In this document: positions 8,654 through 17,349 of the stretch, piece after piece
How the letters are laid out: each line of letters opens with the position of its first letter
How positions within the stretch are numbered: position 1 is the stretch's first letter
Source of the DNA: Bacillus taeanensis
GTDB taxonomy: Bacteria > Bacillota > Bacilli > Bacillales > UBA6769
DNA length: 64,000 nucleotides
Direction: 5' to 3'
NCBI RefSeq assembly: GCF_003318295.1
Contig: NZ_QOCW01000020.1
Location: 1 to 64,000, forward strand
Program-made: the position numbers and the translations under genes
The notes under the pieces: generated by a model
The model's input: only the letters and a program-made list of their open reading frames with translations
Database searches by the model: none
Told to the model about the DNA's origin: nothing

Positions 8654-9490
8654 TTAAAAACGGCGTTTAACACCGTAACGTTCTGATAACGCTTCGCCTA
8701 ATAAATTGAAGACAACAATAACAAGCATAATGATCAAACCTGGATAAAGCATTAATTCTGGATTTGTTCGAATATACGATTTTCCTTCGTGAATCATTGC
8801 TCCCCATTCAGGTGTAGGGGGCTGTACTCCTAATCCAAGAAACGACATAGCGGATATATCCATAATCGCCCAGCCCATTTCTAACGTTCCCATTACAGCA
8901 AGAGGAGGGAGCACATTTGGAACAAGATGATTTTTAATAATTTTCCATTGAGAAGAGCCGCTTATTTTTGATGCTGCAATAAAATTTTGTTCTTTCAAGC
9001 TAAGTACCATTCCCCGGAACATTCTCGCGTAATAAACCCACTGTACAAGCATTAGCGCTATGACAACTTGTGTAAGTCCGGGTCCGAATATGCCAACCAA
9101 TCCAAGAATAAGGATAAGGTTTGGAAAGGCCATTATACCATCGCAAAATCTCATTAAAATATGATCAAACCAACCGCCTTTATAACCTGAAATCGTTCCA
9201 ACAATTAAACCAATCACTAAGGATGAGATAAAAATAAGCATCGCAAAGCCTAATGAAATGCGTGCCCCATATAAAAGGCGCGATAAGTTACATCTTCCTA
9301 AGTGGTCAGTTCCTAATGGATACTCTAAAGATGGAGGATGTAGTTTATAAGCCAAGTTGACAGCAATCGGATCATTCGGTGCAATCCAAGGAGCAAATAT
9401 AGCGATTATAAAAAGAATCCCTAATATGACCGAACAAATCGGAATTACTTTTTGGCTTCTGAATGTCATACGTATACTTGTGATCATCAT
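8654..9490 (-). CDS. nickel/peptide ABC importer permease (NikC/OppC-type)
   Basis: A 278-residue permease of the binding-protein-dependent transport family with about six membrane segments and the EAA loop (AASKISGSSQWKIIKNHLVP). The N-terminal region with the PLGTDHLGR motif is characteristic of the OppC/NikC side. Its start overlaps the stop of the preceding permease gene, implying translational coupling. Confidence 0.88.
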   Translation of the reverse strand: MMITSIRMTFRSQKVIPICSVILGILFIIAIFAPWIAPNDPIAVNLAYKLHPPSLEYPLGTDHLGRCNLSRLLYGARISLGFAMLIFISSLVIGLIVGTISGYKGGWFDHILMRFCDGIMAFPNLILILGLVGIFGPGLTQVVIALMLVQWVYYARMFRGMVLSLKEQNFIAASKISGSSQWKIIKNHLVPNVLPPLAVMGTLEMGWAIMDISAMSFLGLGVQPPTPEWGAMIHEGKSYIRTNPELMLYPGLIIMLVIVVFNLLGEALSERYGVKRRF

Positions 9491-10428
9491 TGGTGCCCTT
9501 CTTTCCTGGAAATACGCGGATCAATATACATTTGAATGATGTCAACAATTAAGCTGCTGAAAATAAAGAGGGCCGCCCCTATTAGCACATAGCATTGGAT
9601 AACAGGGATATCGCGATTGAAAATAGCTTCAATAAAATAACGACCAAACCCAGGCCAAGAAAAAACTGCTTCAACGATAATCGTTCCAGTTAGTAGTTTT
9701 CCAAGGTTCATTCCAAGTCCAGTAATCATTGGAGAAATGGCAATTCGTAATACATGCTTTGCCATAATCGTTTTTTCTTTAATTCCTCTTGTTCGGGCAA
9801 AAAGTACATAAGGCTCCTGTAAGTTTTCAAGAACACTCGCACGTAACAATCGTGTATAAATCGCAATTAAGGGAAGAGCAAGCGTCACAGAAGGCAAAAC
9901 GAGATGCTGCCAAGTTCCTATTCCTTCTACTGGAAAAAGGTCTAGTTTAACGGAAAAGAAAAAAATTAATAAGTAACCAAGCCAAAAAGAGGGGATAGAG
10001 GCCCCGAAAAAGGAGAGTAAGCGGCTAAAATGATCAACAGCACTGTTTTTCTTTACTCCTGAAAGAAATCCAAGCGGAACACTAATGAGTACCGCTAATA
10101 ATAAACTTCCCAGAGCCAGCTGAATGGTTGCTGGTATTCGATATGTAACCTCGTCCCAAACTGGCTTATTAGAAACATAAGATATGCCAAAATCAAATTG
10201 GCATATCTTAATAATAGAGTTTACATATTGAATGAAGAAAGGTTGATCTAAGCCAAACTCCTGTCTTTTCTGAGCTAAAATCTCATCAGTTGGTTGAATA
10301 TGGGCTGCTGTTAAATAAGCTTCAGCCGGATCGATTGGTGAAAGGTGAATCATTCCAGTCGTAAGAAGTGCGGCTAAAAGAAAAACGGGAATAATAGACA
10401 GTATTCGCTTCAATATATAAGTGCTCAT
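9487..10428 (-). CDS. nickel/peptide ABC importer permease (NikB/OppB-type)
   Basis: A 313-residue permease with six predicted membrane segments and the EAA-like loop ARTRGIKEKTIMAKHVLR. It pairs with the NikC-type subunit to form the channel. AGGAGG lies 5 bases before the ATG. It begins 16 bases after the binding-protein gene. Confidence 0.88.
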   Translation of the reverse strand: MSTYILKRILSIIPVFLLAALLTTGMIHLSPIDPAEAYLTAAHIQPTDEILAQKRQEFGLDQPFFIQYVNSIIKICQFDFGISYVSNKPVWDEVTYRIPATIQLALGSLLLAVLISVPLGFLSGVKKNSAVDHFSRLLSFFGASIPSFWLGYLLIFFFSVKLDLFPVEGIGTWQHLVLPSVTLALPLIAIYTRLLRASVLENLQEPYVLFARTRGIKEKTIMAKHVLRIAISPMITGLGMNLGKLLTGTIIVEAVFSWPGFGRYFIEAIFNRDIPVIQCYVLIGAALFIFSSLIVDIIQMYIDPRISRKEGHQ

Positions 10429-10444
10429 GAAATCCTCCTGCTAT

Positions 10445-12070
10445 TTACTGCTCAATGCTAATTCCTGTGAATGGATGTTCGTCGCGATTAGCAGGGAAAG
10501 TAAAATTAGTAACATCTTTTTGATAAATCGCTACTTTTTTAATATAAGAAATAGGAACAATTGCTCCTTGGTCTTGTATTGATTTCAAAATAGATGAGTA
10601 AAGCTGTTGACGTTCTTTTTCATCGGTCGTTTGAGGGACCTCTTTCATTTGTTGGATTAACTCATCTTTATTTGGATATGCCGAAATGGCTTCATTAAAT
10701 CCAAATCCTTCTGATGCAACGATGTTTAAGAAAGTATGCGGATCATAAGGCGCGCCATAGTTACTAAAGAAGTTAATGTCAAAGTCATTGTCTTTAAATC
10801 TTTGAATTTGATCCGTTAATTCGACGCCAACAATGTTTAATTTAACCCCAATGGCTGCCCACTCAGATTGAAGGGTTTCTGCCATTGCTTTTTGAATTAA
10901 TTCTTCTGCATTATACATCAGCTCGACTTCAAGCGGCTGCCCATCTTTTTCACGAACTGTTTTCCCTTCAGAAAGCGTCCAGCCTGCCTCATCTAATAAC
11001 GATTTCGCTTTTTCTACATCATATTGGATTGGCGTAACATCAATCTCTGAAGTGTAAGGGAAGTTAGTAGGTAAAATATAATCTGCTTTTTCTTCGAGCC
11101 CAGAAGTGATCCCTTCAACCATCGCTTCTTTATTAAATCCATAATGTAATGCTTGACGAACGCGTTCATCGGAAAGCTGTTCTTTCGTCGTATTGATAAC
11201 AAGCTGTCTTGCTGCAACTGGTTCAGAAATACTCGTTTCATAGTTACCAGTCGTTTCTAATTGTTTGAAAGCATCTAAATTGATCACACCTTCTCCATAA
11301 ATAAGGTCCAGCTCACCTTTTTCAAAGGCAAGTACCCTTGTTTCTGCATCAGGAATGATTTTTATTTTGATTTTTTCTACTTTTGGAAGCTCACCCCAAT
11401 AATTTTCGTTTCGCTTGTAGATCGCATATTCATCCGCTTTATGCTCCTCTAAGATCCATGGACCTGTACCAATCGGTTCGACAACACCTTTTGAAGTATC
11501 ACCATCTTCCGGGAATCCAGCTTCACCTAGAAAACGTACTGGGCGAACGACCGCTAACTCTTGAATCGTTGGATAATACGGTTCAGTTAATGTTAGTTTA
11601 AAAGTATTTTCGTCAATTACTTCTGTTTGATCAATTTTCGAAATGAAACCTAACCAACTATGTAATTCAGCATTATTTAAAATCGTATCAAAATTCTTTT
11701 TCACAATTTCAGCATTAAAGTTTGCTCCATCAGAAAATTTTACATCTTGACGAAGGTGAAACGTGTATACTTTTCCATCCTCTGAAATGTCCCAAGATTC
11801 AGCTAGATGTGGTTTAAGTTCGCCGCCATTTTGATAGCTTACTAATGGTTCATACACCATAGATTGAGCAATTAATTGCGATGGGTTATAAACGTGTGGA
11901 TTCATTTCGCCTACATCTCTCGGCCAAGAAATTGTAAGCATGTTGTCATTCTCGTTATTTGACACTGAAGCATTCTCGCTGGCATTTGTGCAGCCAAGTA
12001 ATACTGTTGATAAAACGAAAATAAGTGCAGTGATTAGTAAAATGCTTCGGCTATTTTTGTTAATAAACAT
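10445..12070 (-). CDS. nickel/peptide-type ABC importer substrate-binding lipoprotein (NikA-like)
   Basis: A 541-residue extracytoplasmic binding protein of family SBP_bac_5. A lipobox (VLLGC, Cys27) gives a lipid-anchored protein. The segment SWPRDVGEMNPHVY and the downstream MVYEPLV resemble NikA/CntA rather than general OppA, and VRPVRFL matches the region with the Arg that E. coli NikA uses near the bound metal complex. It would capture a chelated metal (Ni, Co or another metal-metallophore complex) and pass it to the adjacent permeases. Start has GGAGG 10 bases upstream. The promoter carries a Fur-like box, so the operon is probably iron- or metal-responsive. Peptide uptake remains an alternative. 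Confidence 0.82.
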   Translation of the reverse strand: MFINKNSRSILLITALIFVLSTVLLGCTNASENASVSNNENDNMLTISWPRDVGEMNPHVYNPSQLIAQSMVYEPLVSYQNGGELKPHLAESWDISEDGKVYTFHLRQDVKFSDGANFNAEIVKKNFDTILNNAELHSWLGFISKIDQTEVIDENTFKLTLTEPYYPTIQELAVVRPVRFLGEAGFPEDGDTSKGVVEPIGTGPWILEEHKADEYAIYKRNENYWGELPKVEKIKIKIIPDAETRVLAFEKGELDLIYGEGVINLDAFKQLETTGNYETSISEPVAARQLVINTTKEQLSDERVRQALHYGFNKEAMVEGITSGLEEKADYILPTNFPYTSEIDVTPIQYDVEKAKSLLDEAGWTLSEGKTVREKDGQPLEVELMYNAEELIQKAMAETLQSEWAAIGVKLNIVGVELTDQIQRFKDNDFDINFFSNYGAPYDPHTFLNIVASEGFGFNEAISAYPNKDELIQQMKEVPQTTDEKERQQLYSSILKSIQDQGAIVPISYIKKVAIYQKDVTNFTFPANRDEHPFTGISIEQ

Positions 12071-12095
12071 AGTATTGTTTCCTCCAATATGATGT

Positions 12096-12139
12096 TGATA
12101 ATCATTTTCAATTGTATGTGATGGACATTACCTTGTCAA
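12096..12139 (-). promoter_or_regulatory. importer promoter with Fur-family box
   Basis: On the minus strand, -35 TTGACA (12139-12134), a 17-base spacer and -10 TACAAT (12116-12111) form a near-consensus promoter. Immediately downstream, 12096-12110 matches the 7-1-7 Fur-family box (TGATAATnATTATCA) at 14 of 15 positions. The box covers the predicted transcription start, the classic place for metal-dependent repression. The outer bases fit Fur better than PerR or Zur. Confidence 0.75.
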
Positions 12140-12467
12140 TACCATGATTAATGGAATAAAGAGACTTGTCATATTCCAAATCCGAGTTTATACATAAAGT
12201 GAGGACAAACTATTGTGTAAGCGGAGAAAAGTAATATGTAAAAAATTAACTAAATATTTATGAAATTTTGAAAAACAAAGGGGTTTGCTGTTGTGGCGCG
12301 AATTAATAAAAATAAACGGTGAATGTAGATAAGGATGTATTTTTTCTTTTGATCGATTCATCTCTTTTGTTGGGATCAATAACCATGTTTTTACTTCTAA
12401 AATGCTGCTGATATAGCAAGATGTATAGATTGCATACTCAATTCCAGCATGAAAGGAAGGATGCTGT
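12140..12467. other. intergenic region, no convincing gene
   Basis: AT-rich spacer between the divergent importer operon and the small plus-strand gene at 12468. A minus-strand open frame here has no ribosome binding site and a composition unlike a protein. No strong promoter or structure was recognised. Confidence 0.5.
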
Positions 12468-12827
12468 ATGCTAGGTGGGAAGAAAAACAGGAAATTTGGG
12501 TGCTGTGGGTGTGGTTGTTTTATATTCCTTCTTATTACGATGATTTTGATCGGCGGTTTTATGAGCTTTTTCGTTGAAGAGAATGAACAAGAAAAAGAGG
12601 GGTCTTACATAGGAGAAACGGAAGTACAAGAAGAGAATCAAGACAATGACCAATCATCATCTGAGGATACGATTCCCTGCTTAGGAATTAAAGGCAATTA
12701 TTCGAGCTCTGGAGAGAAAATATATCATATGCCATCAGGAGATTTTTATCATAAAACGGATCCAGAAGCATGGTTTTGTACAGAAGAAGAAGCGGAAGCT
12801 GCAGGTTATCGAAAATCAAAGCAGTAG
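12468..12827 (+). CDS. membrane-anchored small protein with C-terminal sunset-type domain
   Basis: 119 residues: a short basic and Cys/Gly-rich start, one membrane segment (about 17-37), an acidic linker, then a C-terminal domain of about 45 residues with IKGNYSSSGEKIYHMP and WFCTEEEAEAAGYRKSK. This C-terminal pattern recurs at the ends of Bacillus secreted nucleases and small exported proteins (the sunset domain in NCBI naming, as I recall it). The domain would face outside the cell. AAAGGAAGGA precedes the ATG. Function unknown. Confidence 0.7.
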   Translation: MLGGKKNRKFGCCGCGCFIFLLITMILIGGFMSFFVEENEQEKEGSYIGETEVQEENQDNDQSSSEDTIPCLGIKGNYSSSGEKIYHMPSGDFYHKTDPEAWFCTEEEAEAAGYRKSKQ

Positions 12828-12851
12828 TCAATCATATTACTATATTCAATG

Positions 12852-12888
12852 CCGCAGCATTTCATCGAAATGCTGCGGTCTTTTCTTT
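12852..12888 (+). terminator. terminator of the small membrane protein gene
   Basis: CCGCAGCATTTC / GAAATGCTGCGG hairpin followed by TCTTTTCTTTT. Confidence 0.88.
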
Positions 12889-13113
12889 TATATATAATGA
12901 CAAAAGAAAGATACGCCCGTTAACAAAAAAAGTGAAACTAATGAAAACCTTATCTCCCTTTTGTTTATGATAAACTACAATTGAACTTGTTAGTATTCTA
13001 CTGTAGGAAAGGGGTTTTATTTGAGTAAGCAGTAGTCTTTAGTGAATGATAGTATGAGACGATCCTGATAGGAATTGGCCAAATGAGTATTTTAAAATGA
13101 TGAGGAGAAAAAC

Positions 13114-15261
13114 ATGGTTAATAAAAAGAGAGTTATACTGATACTACTTTTAGCACTAGTTTTAGTACTGCCTATTTTAGTAACAAAAAATGTACCAGGA
13201 AGTTTTTTGGAGAGCTCAGGGGAAAATGAGCCAGAAACAAAGGTATCAATAGGTTCACCTAATGGTAAGGTTAATTTGAATTTTCATCTTTCTGATGATG
13301 GTACACCCCATTATCAGCTTTCTTATAATGGGGTGACTCTTATTAAACCTTCATCTTTAGGATTTCAGTTTAAAGATCAAAAACCATTAAATGGGGATTT
13401 TGAGATCGTAAAAACTTCTACTGAAAGTTTTAATAATACTTGGGAGCCTGTATGGGGAGAGAAGGACAAAATCAAAAATCATTATGAACAAGTAACAATT
13501 TATTTAAAAGAGAAAGAGCCTCCGAATAGAAAGATGAATTTAGTATTTAGGGTTTATGATGATGGGGTAGGCTTCAGATATATTCTACCTAAACAGGGAA
13601 GTTTAGGTAATAACATTGAGATTATATCTGAAGATACTGAATTTCAATTTGCTAATAATCATACTTCTTGGTGGATTCCTAATGATTGGGATAGCTATGA
13701 ATATAACTACAAGGAAACCCCTTTAAGTGAAGTAAAAGAGGTTAGTACTCCGTTTACAATGAAAACACCACAGGGAATACATCTTACTGTGCATGAGGCA
13801 GCTTTAATCGATTATGCTGGTATGGCCTTAAAATCAGTAGAAGGAGAAGAAGAGTATACGTTAATAAGTACCTTAGCGCCATGGCCAAATAGTAATGTAA
13901 AAGTAAAGAAAGATTCTTTCCCAATAAAAACGCCATGGAGAACTATTCAAGTTGGAGAAGATGCTGGAGATCTAGTAGAATCTGATATGATTTTAAATCT
14001 AAATGAACCAAATGCTTTAGAGGACACGTCATGGATTAAGCCAATGAAATACGTAGGTATTTGGTGGGAAATGCATATTGGTAAATCAACATGGGGATCA
14101 GGACCAAAGCATGGTGCAACAACAGAAAATGCAAAACAATACATTGACTTTGCCTATGAATATCTTGATAGTGAAAATCAAAATATTGGTCTCTTAGTTG
14201 AAGGTTGGAATGAAGGTTGGGATGGGGATTGGACTCAAAATGGAGATGTATTTAACTTTACTAAATCTTACCCTGACTTTAATTTAAAAGAAGTTGTTGA
14301 GTATGCAGCCCAACATGGTGTAGAGTATATTGCTCATAATGAAACGAGCGGAGATATCCAAAATTATGAGGATCAGATGGATAAGGCATATGATCTCTAT
14401 CAGAAATTAGGTATTAACGCCATTAAGAGTGGTTATGTGGCTGACAATGGAATGAAAGATCCGGCAGGCCAACATCATCATGGTCAATATATGGTTAATC
14501 ATTATTTAGAAGCTGTAAAGAAAGCGGCTGAACATGAGATCATGATTAATACTCACGAACCAATTAAAGCTACTGGAATTTATCGTACATATCCTAACTG
14601 GATGAGTCGTGAAGGAGTTATGGGAATGGAGTATAATGCTTGGAGTAAAGGCAGCCCGCCTGAGCATTTAACGATTCTTCCATTTACTAGAATGATGGCC
14701 GGACCTATCGATTATAACCCTGGTATATTCGATGTTCAAATTGCTAATAAGCCAAATAATCGCGTTCATACTACTCGCGCACAACAATTAGCTCTATATG
14801 TGACAATTACTAGCGGAACACAGATGGTTACTGATTTACCATCAAATTATAAGGATGAAGATGGTAATATATTACCTGAATTTAAATTTATTAAAGATGT
14901 GCCAGTAACATGGGATGATATTATGGTTCCAAATGCTGAAATTGGTGATTATGTTACGGTTGTTCGTCGTAGTGGTAAAGAATGGTATATTGGAAGTACA
15001 ACAGATGAACATGCTAGAAATTTAGACATAGAACTTAGTTTCTTAGATAACGATCAGAAATATGTGGCTGAAATTTATTCAGATGATCCTGGAGCTGATT
15101 GGGAGACGAACCCTAATTCAGTTTCGATAGACACAGTTATTGTTGATGCTAAGGATACTATAGTAGCTTCTCTTGCAGCCGGTGGAGGACAAGCAGTTAG
15201 AATTTATCCGGCATCTGAAGAAGAGATCGCAACGCTTCCGAATTACACAATTTCCGAATGA
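13114..15261 (+). CDS. secreted glycoside hydrolase family 97 (alpha-glucosidase type)
   Basis: A 715-residue protein with an N-terminal signal peptide or anchor (about residues 5-23) and the three-part GH97 layout: N-terminal beta-sandwich, central barrel, C-terminal beta-sandwich. Four glutamates line up with Bacteroides SusB (BtGH97a) by motif and spacing: E363 (LVEGWNEGW), E410 (AHNETSG), E482 (NTHEPIKATG) and E506 (GMEYNAW). They correspond to SusB E391, E439, E508 and E532, so an inverting, calcium-dependent alpha-glucosidase is predicted rather than the retaining alpha-galactosidase type. It is alone, without sugar transporter or SusCD partners. Codon use looks more A/T-rich than the neighbours, and the family is uncommon in Bacillus, so transfer is plausible. 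GAGGAG precedes the ATG. Confidence 0.9.
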   Translation: MVNKKRVILILLLALVLVLPILVTKNVPGSFLESSGENEPETKVSIGSPNGKVNLNFHLSDDGTPHYQLSYNGVTLIKPSSLGFQFKDQKPLNGDFEIVKTSTESFNNTWEPVWGEKDKIKNHYEQVTIYLKEKEPPNRKMNLVFRVYDDGVGFRYILPKQGSLGNNIEIISEDTEFQFANNHTSWWIPNDWDSYEYNYKETPLSEVKEVSTPFTMKTPQGIHLTVHEAALIDYAGMALKSVEGEEEYTLISTLAPWPNSNVKVKKDSFPIKTPWRTIQVGEDAGDLVESDMILNLNEPNALEDTSWIKPMKYVGIWWEMHIGKSTWGSGPKHGATTENAKQYIDFAYEYLDSENQNIGLLVEGWNEGWDGDWTQNGDVFNFTKSYPDFNLKEVVEYAAQHGVEYIAHNETSGDIQNYEDQMDKAYDLYQKLGINAIKSGYVADNGMKDPAGQHHHGQYMVNHYLEAVKKAAEHEIMINTHEPIKATGIYRTYPNWMSREGVMGMEYNAWSKGSPPEHLTILPFTRMMAGPIDYNPGIFDVQIANKPNNRVHTTRAQQLALYVTITSGTQMVTDLPSNYKDEDGNILPEFKFIKDVPVTWDDIMVPNAEIGDYVTVVRRSGKEWYIGSTTDEHARNLDIELSFLDNDQKYVAEIYSDDPGADWETNPNSVSIDTVIVDAKDTIVASLAAGGGQAVRIYPASEEEIATLPNYTISE

Positions 15262-15303
15262 TTAAGCTGTCGCCTATAAGAATAGAATAAAGGATAAAGG
15301 GAG

Positions 15304-15347
15304 TCGAACAGGGCGTGTCTTTTGGTACGCTAACTGTTCGATTTTTT
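15304..15347 (+). terminator. terminator of the GH97 gene
   Basis: CGAACAG / CTGTTCG stem with inner GCGT/ACGC pairing, followed by ATTTTTTG. Confidence 0.8.
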
Positions 15348-15462
15348 GATTTGTGAAGTATTATATTTCTTATATTACGTTCCTTCTTAATTAGTTTTAA
15401 ACAAACAGAGATCTAAATGTCTAATAATATTCCTTATGGATAAACTGACAGTTAGGAGTTGT

Positions 15463-15561
15463 ATGAGTATGTATAAAAAACATGAGAAAAAATTAATAGG
15501 GCTCTCTTTTGGAGTGGCATCGATTATGCTCATCTCCATACTGAGTAGGCTTTTGAGTTAA
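15463..15561 (+). CDS. 32-residue single-span membrane peptide in front of the cytochrome bd remnant
   Basis: The peptide starts MSMYKKHEKKLIGLSFGVAS and ends in a hydrophobic stretch, a typical basic-then-membrane design. GTTAGGAG precedes the ATG and the stop lies 23 bases before cydA'. B. subtilis has a small gene, ythC, beside its ythAB cytochrome bd-like genes; this could be its counterpart, but I cannot confirm homology. Confidence 0.45.
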   Translation: MSMYKKHEKKLIGLSFGVASIMLISILSRLLS

Positions 15562-15584
15562 TAAATAAAAGGAGAGGAATTGAT

Positions 15585-16603
15585 TTGGGTACTGGGGATT
15601 CATTATTTTACAGCCGGATTCTGACAGAGCTTACTCTTTCGTTCCATATTATTTACGCTACACTCGGAGTCGGGATACCGCTCATGATTATGATCGCTCA
15701 ATGGGTCGGGATCAAGAAAAATGATGAACATTACATACTGTTAGCCAGACGCTGGACTCGCGGTTTTGTCATCAGCGTTGCTGTTGGTGTTGTAACGGGA
15801 AAGGTATCGGTCTTCAGCTTTCATTGTTATGGCCGCACTTTATGGAGCTTGCCGGAAATGTCATCGTACTTCCGCTTTTTATGGAAACCTTTGCGTTCTT
15901 TTTTGAAGCAATTTTCTTAGGTATCTACTTATATACGTGGGATCGATTTGATAATCCGCGGAAACACTTGTTGTTATTGGTTCCAGTAGCGATTGGAGCG
16001 TCTTTTTCTGCTGTTTTTATTTCAATCGTCAATGCATTTATGAATGCACCACAGGGCTTCGATATTATAAACGGACAACTTGCCAATGTGAATCCACTAG
16101 TCGCTATGTTCAATCCAGCGATGCCGATAAAAGTGGCTCATGTTGTTGCCACAGCCTTTATGACTGCTGCCTTTGTCTTGCATCGATTGCAGCTTTCCGA
16201 TTATTAAGAGGCTCGAACCATATCTATCATAAAAAAGCACTCTTTCTAACAATGAAGAGCACTTTAATCGAATCTTGGATTTATGGTGGATGTTTAGTTT
16301 ATCTTTCCTTTTATTTATAGGTACAGTATGGCTCGTTTGGAAGCGTATAAAATACGGTTTAGCATTTTGGTTATTAATTGGACAATTTATATTCGCTTTT
16401 TTGGATACGGTATTTCTCATTATCCATTCTTGCTTTATCCGCACTTAACTCTTTATGACAGCTTTACAAATGAAGCAATGGCAATTTCTCTTATTGTTGT
16501 TTTTATAGCAGGGTTAGGCTTATTACTTCCTTCGCTATATCTTTTGTTGAGGTTGTTTCTTTTTAATAGCGAATATGTTGAAGGCAATTCAAAAAGGAAG
16601 TAA
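15585..16603 (+). pseudogene. cytochrome bd oxidase remnant: cydA 5' part fused to cydB 3' part, frameshifted
   Basis: The TTG start (AAAGGAGAGG upstream) opens a clear subunit I N-terminus. After GVVTGK the frame is lost; deleting one base near 15805 explains it, since the next frame continues IGLQLSLLWPHF and the rest of the quinol oxidase helices. A second one-base loss near 16181 breaks the frame again, which resumes SIAAFRLLRGSNHIY up to ALFLTMK. There the sequence jumps (about 16250-16265) into the C-terminal part of subunit II (GTVWLVWKRIKYGLAFWLL). One more one-base slip near 16402 leads into FFGYGISHYP and the normal subunit II end. About half of cydA and most of cydB are missing, so no functional oxidase core can be made from here. 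Confidence 0.88.
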
Positions 16604-16617
16604 GAGGAGGTTTAGAT

Positions 16618-16725
16618 ATGCATGAATTTTTAATATTCGTCGCCCCTTTTATCCTACTAATTATATCGATCATTTTTGCATTTTTGGTAGCTTCTAGAGA
16701 CGAGTCGGTTAGGAAAGACGAATGA
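16618..16725 (+). CDS. CydS-like small subunit of cytochrome bd oxidase (35 aa)
   Basis: A 35-residue single-span peptide beginning MHEFLIFVAPFILL and ending in a charged tail (ASRDESVRKDE). This matches the size, topology and position of CydS, the third subunit seen in the Geobacillus bd oxidase. AGAGGAGG lies 6 bases before the ATG, and it begins 14 bases after the cydB remnant. It is intact although its partner genes are ruined, so it is probably a leftover. Confidence 0.7.
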   Translation: MHEFLIFVAPFILLIISIIFAFLVASRDESVRKDE

Positions 16726-16927
16726 CTGATCTTGAACTCCCCGCTTCTTAATATTCTTCGGGATGTTTGAAGCGGAGGATTTTTGAAAAAAGAGGCAGGA
16801 AGGTACGTGCTTTATAGCCCGTACCTTCTTATTAGTTTTAATCATTTTCCTTTTACTCAAATTTTTCTGGGAGTGAAAAAATAAAAAAGCTGCCATAGCA
16901 GCAGGGTTCGAAGTATAAAGAGTCAGC

Positions 16928-16950
16928 CAACTAAAAGCAGTTGTCTTTTT
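16928..16950 (+). terminator. probable terminator after the cyd remnant
   Basis: CAACT / AGTTG short hairpin followed by TCTTTTTT on the plus strand. Confidence 0.5.
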
Positions 16951-16955
16951 TATCT

Positions 16956-17126
16956 TTATTGATAGGAATCTTTCTTCTTTACAGCTTCGCGCGTTAAGTG
17001 TGCATTAGTTAAGCCTTGATCGCTAAATGAATTATCGCTATTTAAACGATCTTCAAATGATGCTCGATTCATATCATTATTTGCTGTGCCTGAAGTTCTT
17101 TCACGTTTGTTGTTTTCTTGTGTCAT
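16956..17126 (-). CDS. small hydrophilic hypothetical protein (56 aa)
   Basis: An acidic/basic, Asn-rich peptide beginning MTQENNKRERTSGTANNDMN with no hydrophobic core. The ribosome binding site is excellent (AAAGGAGG, 8 bases before ATG). Composition recalls small acid-soluble or stress-type proteins of spore formers but no family was recognised. Confidence 0.6.
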   Translation of the reverse strand: MTQENNKRERTSGTANNDMNRASFEDRLNSDNSFSDQGLTNAHLTREAVKKKDSYQ

Positions 17127-17349
17127 GAGTCGTTCCTCCTTTTACGTTAGTTTCCTTTATTATCTTCTGTCTGCAATCTTCCTATTCATTCCCTTGACTG
17201 GCACCTATTAAGAACTTATAAAGCAAAAACCGATCTAACCAAAGTTTTTATGAAAAAATTTAAGGTTTTGTCATACATATAATAAGACAAATTCTGTTTA
17301 AGTTCGCTTTATATAAAGCAGCAGGTTTTGATGTGAGGGAGGGGAAAAG

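Noticed and set aside
6957-12070. Full staphylopine (Cnt) locus
   Set aside because: Only the importer is present; no nicotianamine-synthase-like, racemase or dehydrogenase genes of the cntKLM type are nearby.
12188-12379. 63-codon open frame on the minus strand between the importer and the small membrane protein
   Set aside because: No ribosome binding site, unnatural composition, and it lies in the upstream region of two divergent genes.
16738-16790. Hairpin CCGCTTC / GAAGCGG after the CydS-like gene as a terminator
   Set aside because: Outer pairing has mismatches and the T tail is short; the hairpin at 16928-16950 is a better candidate.
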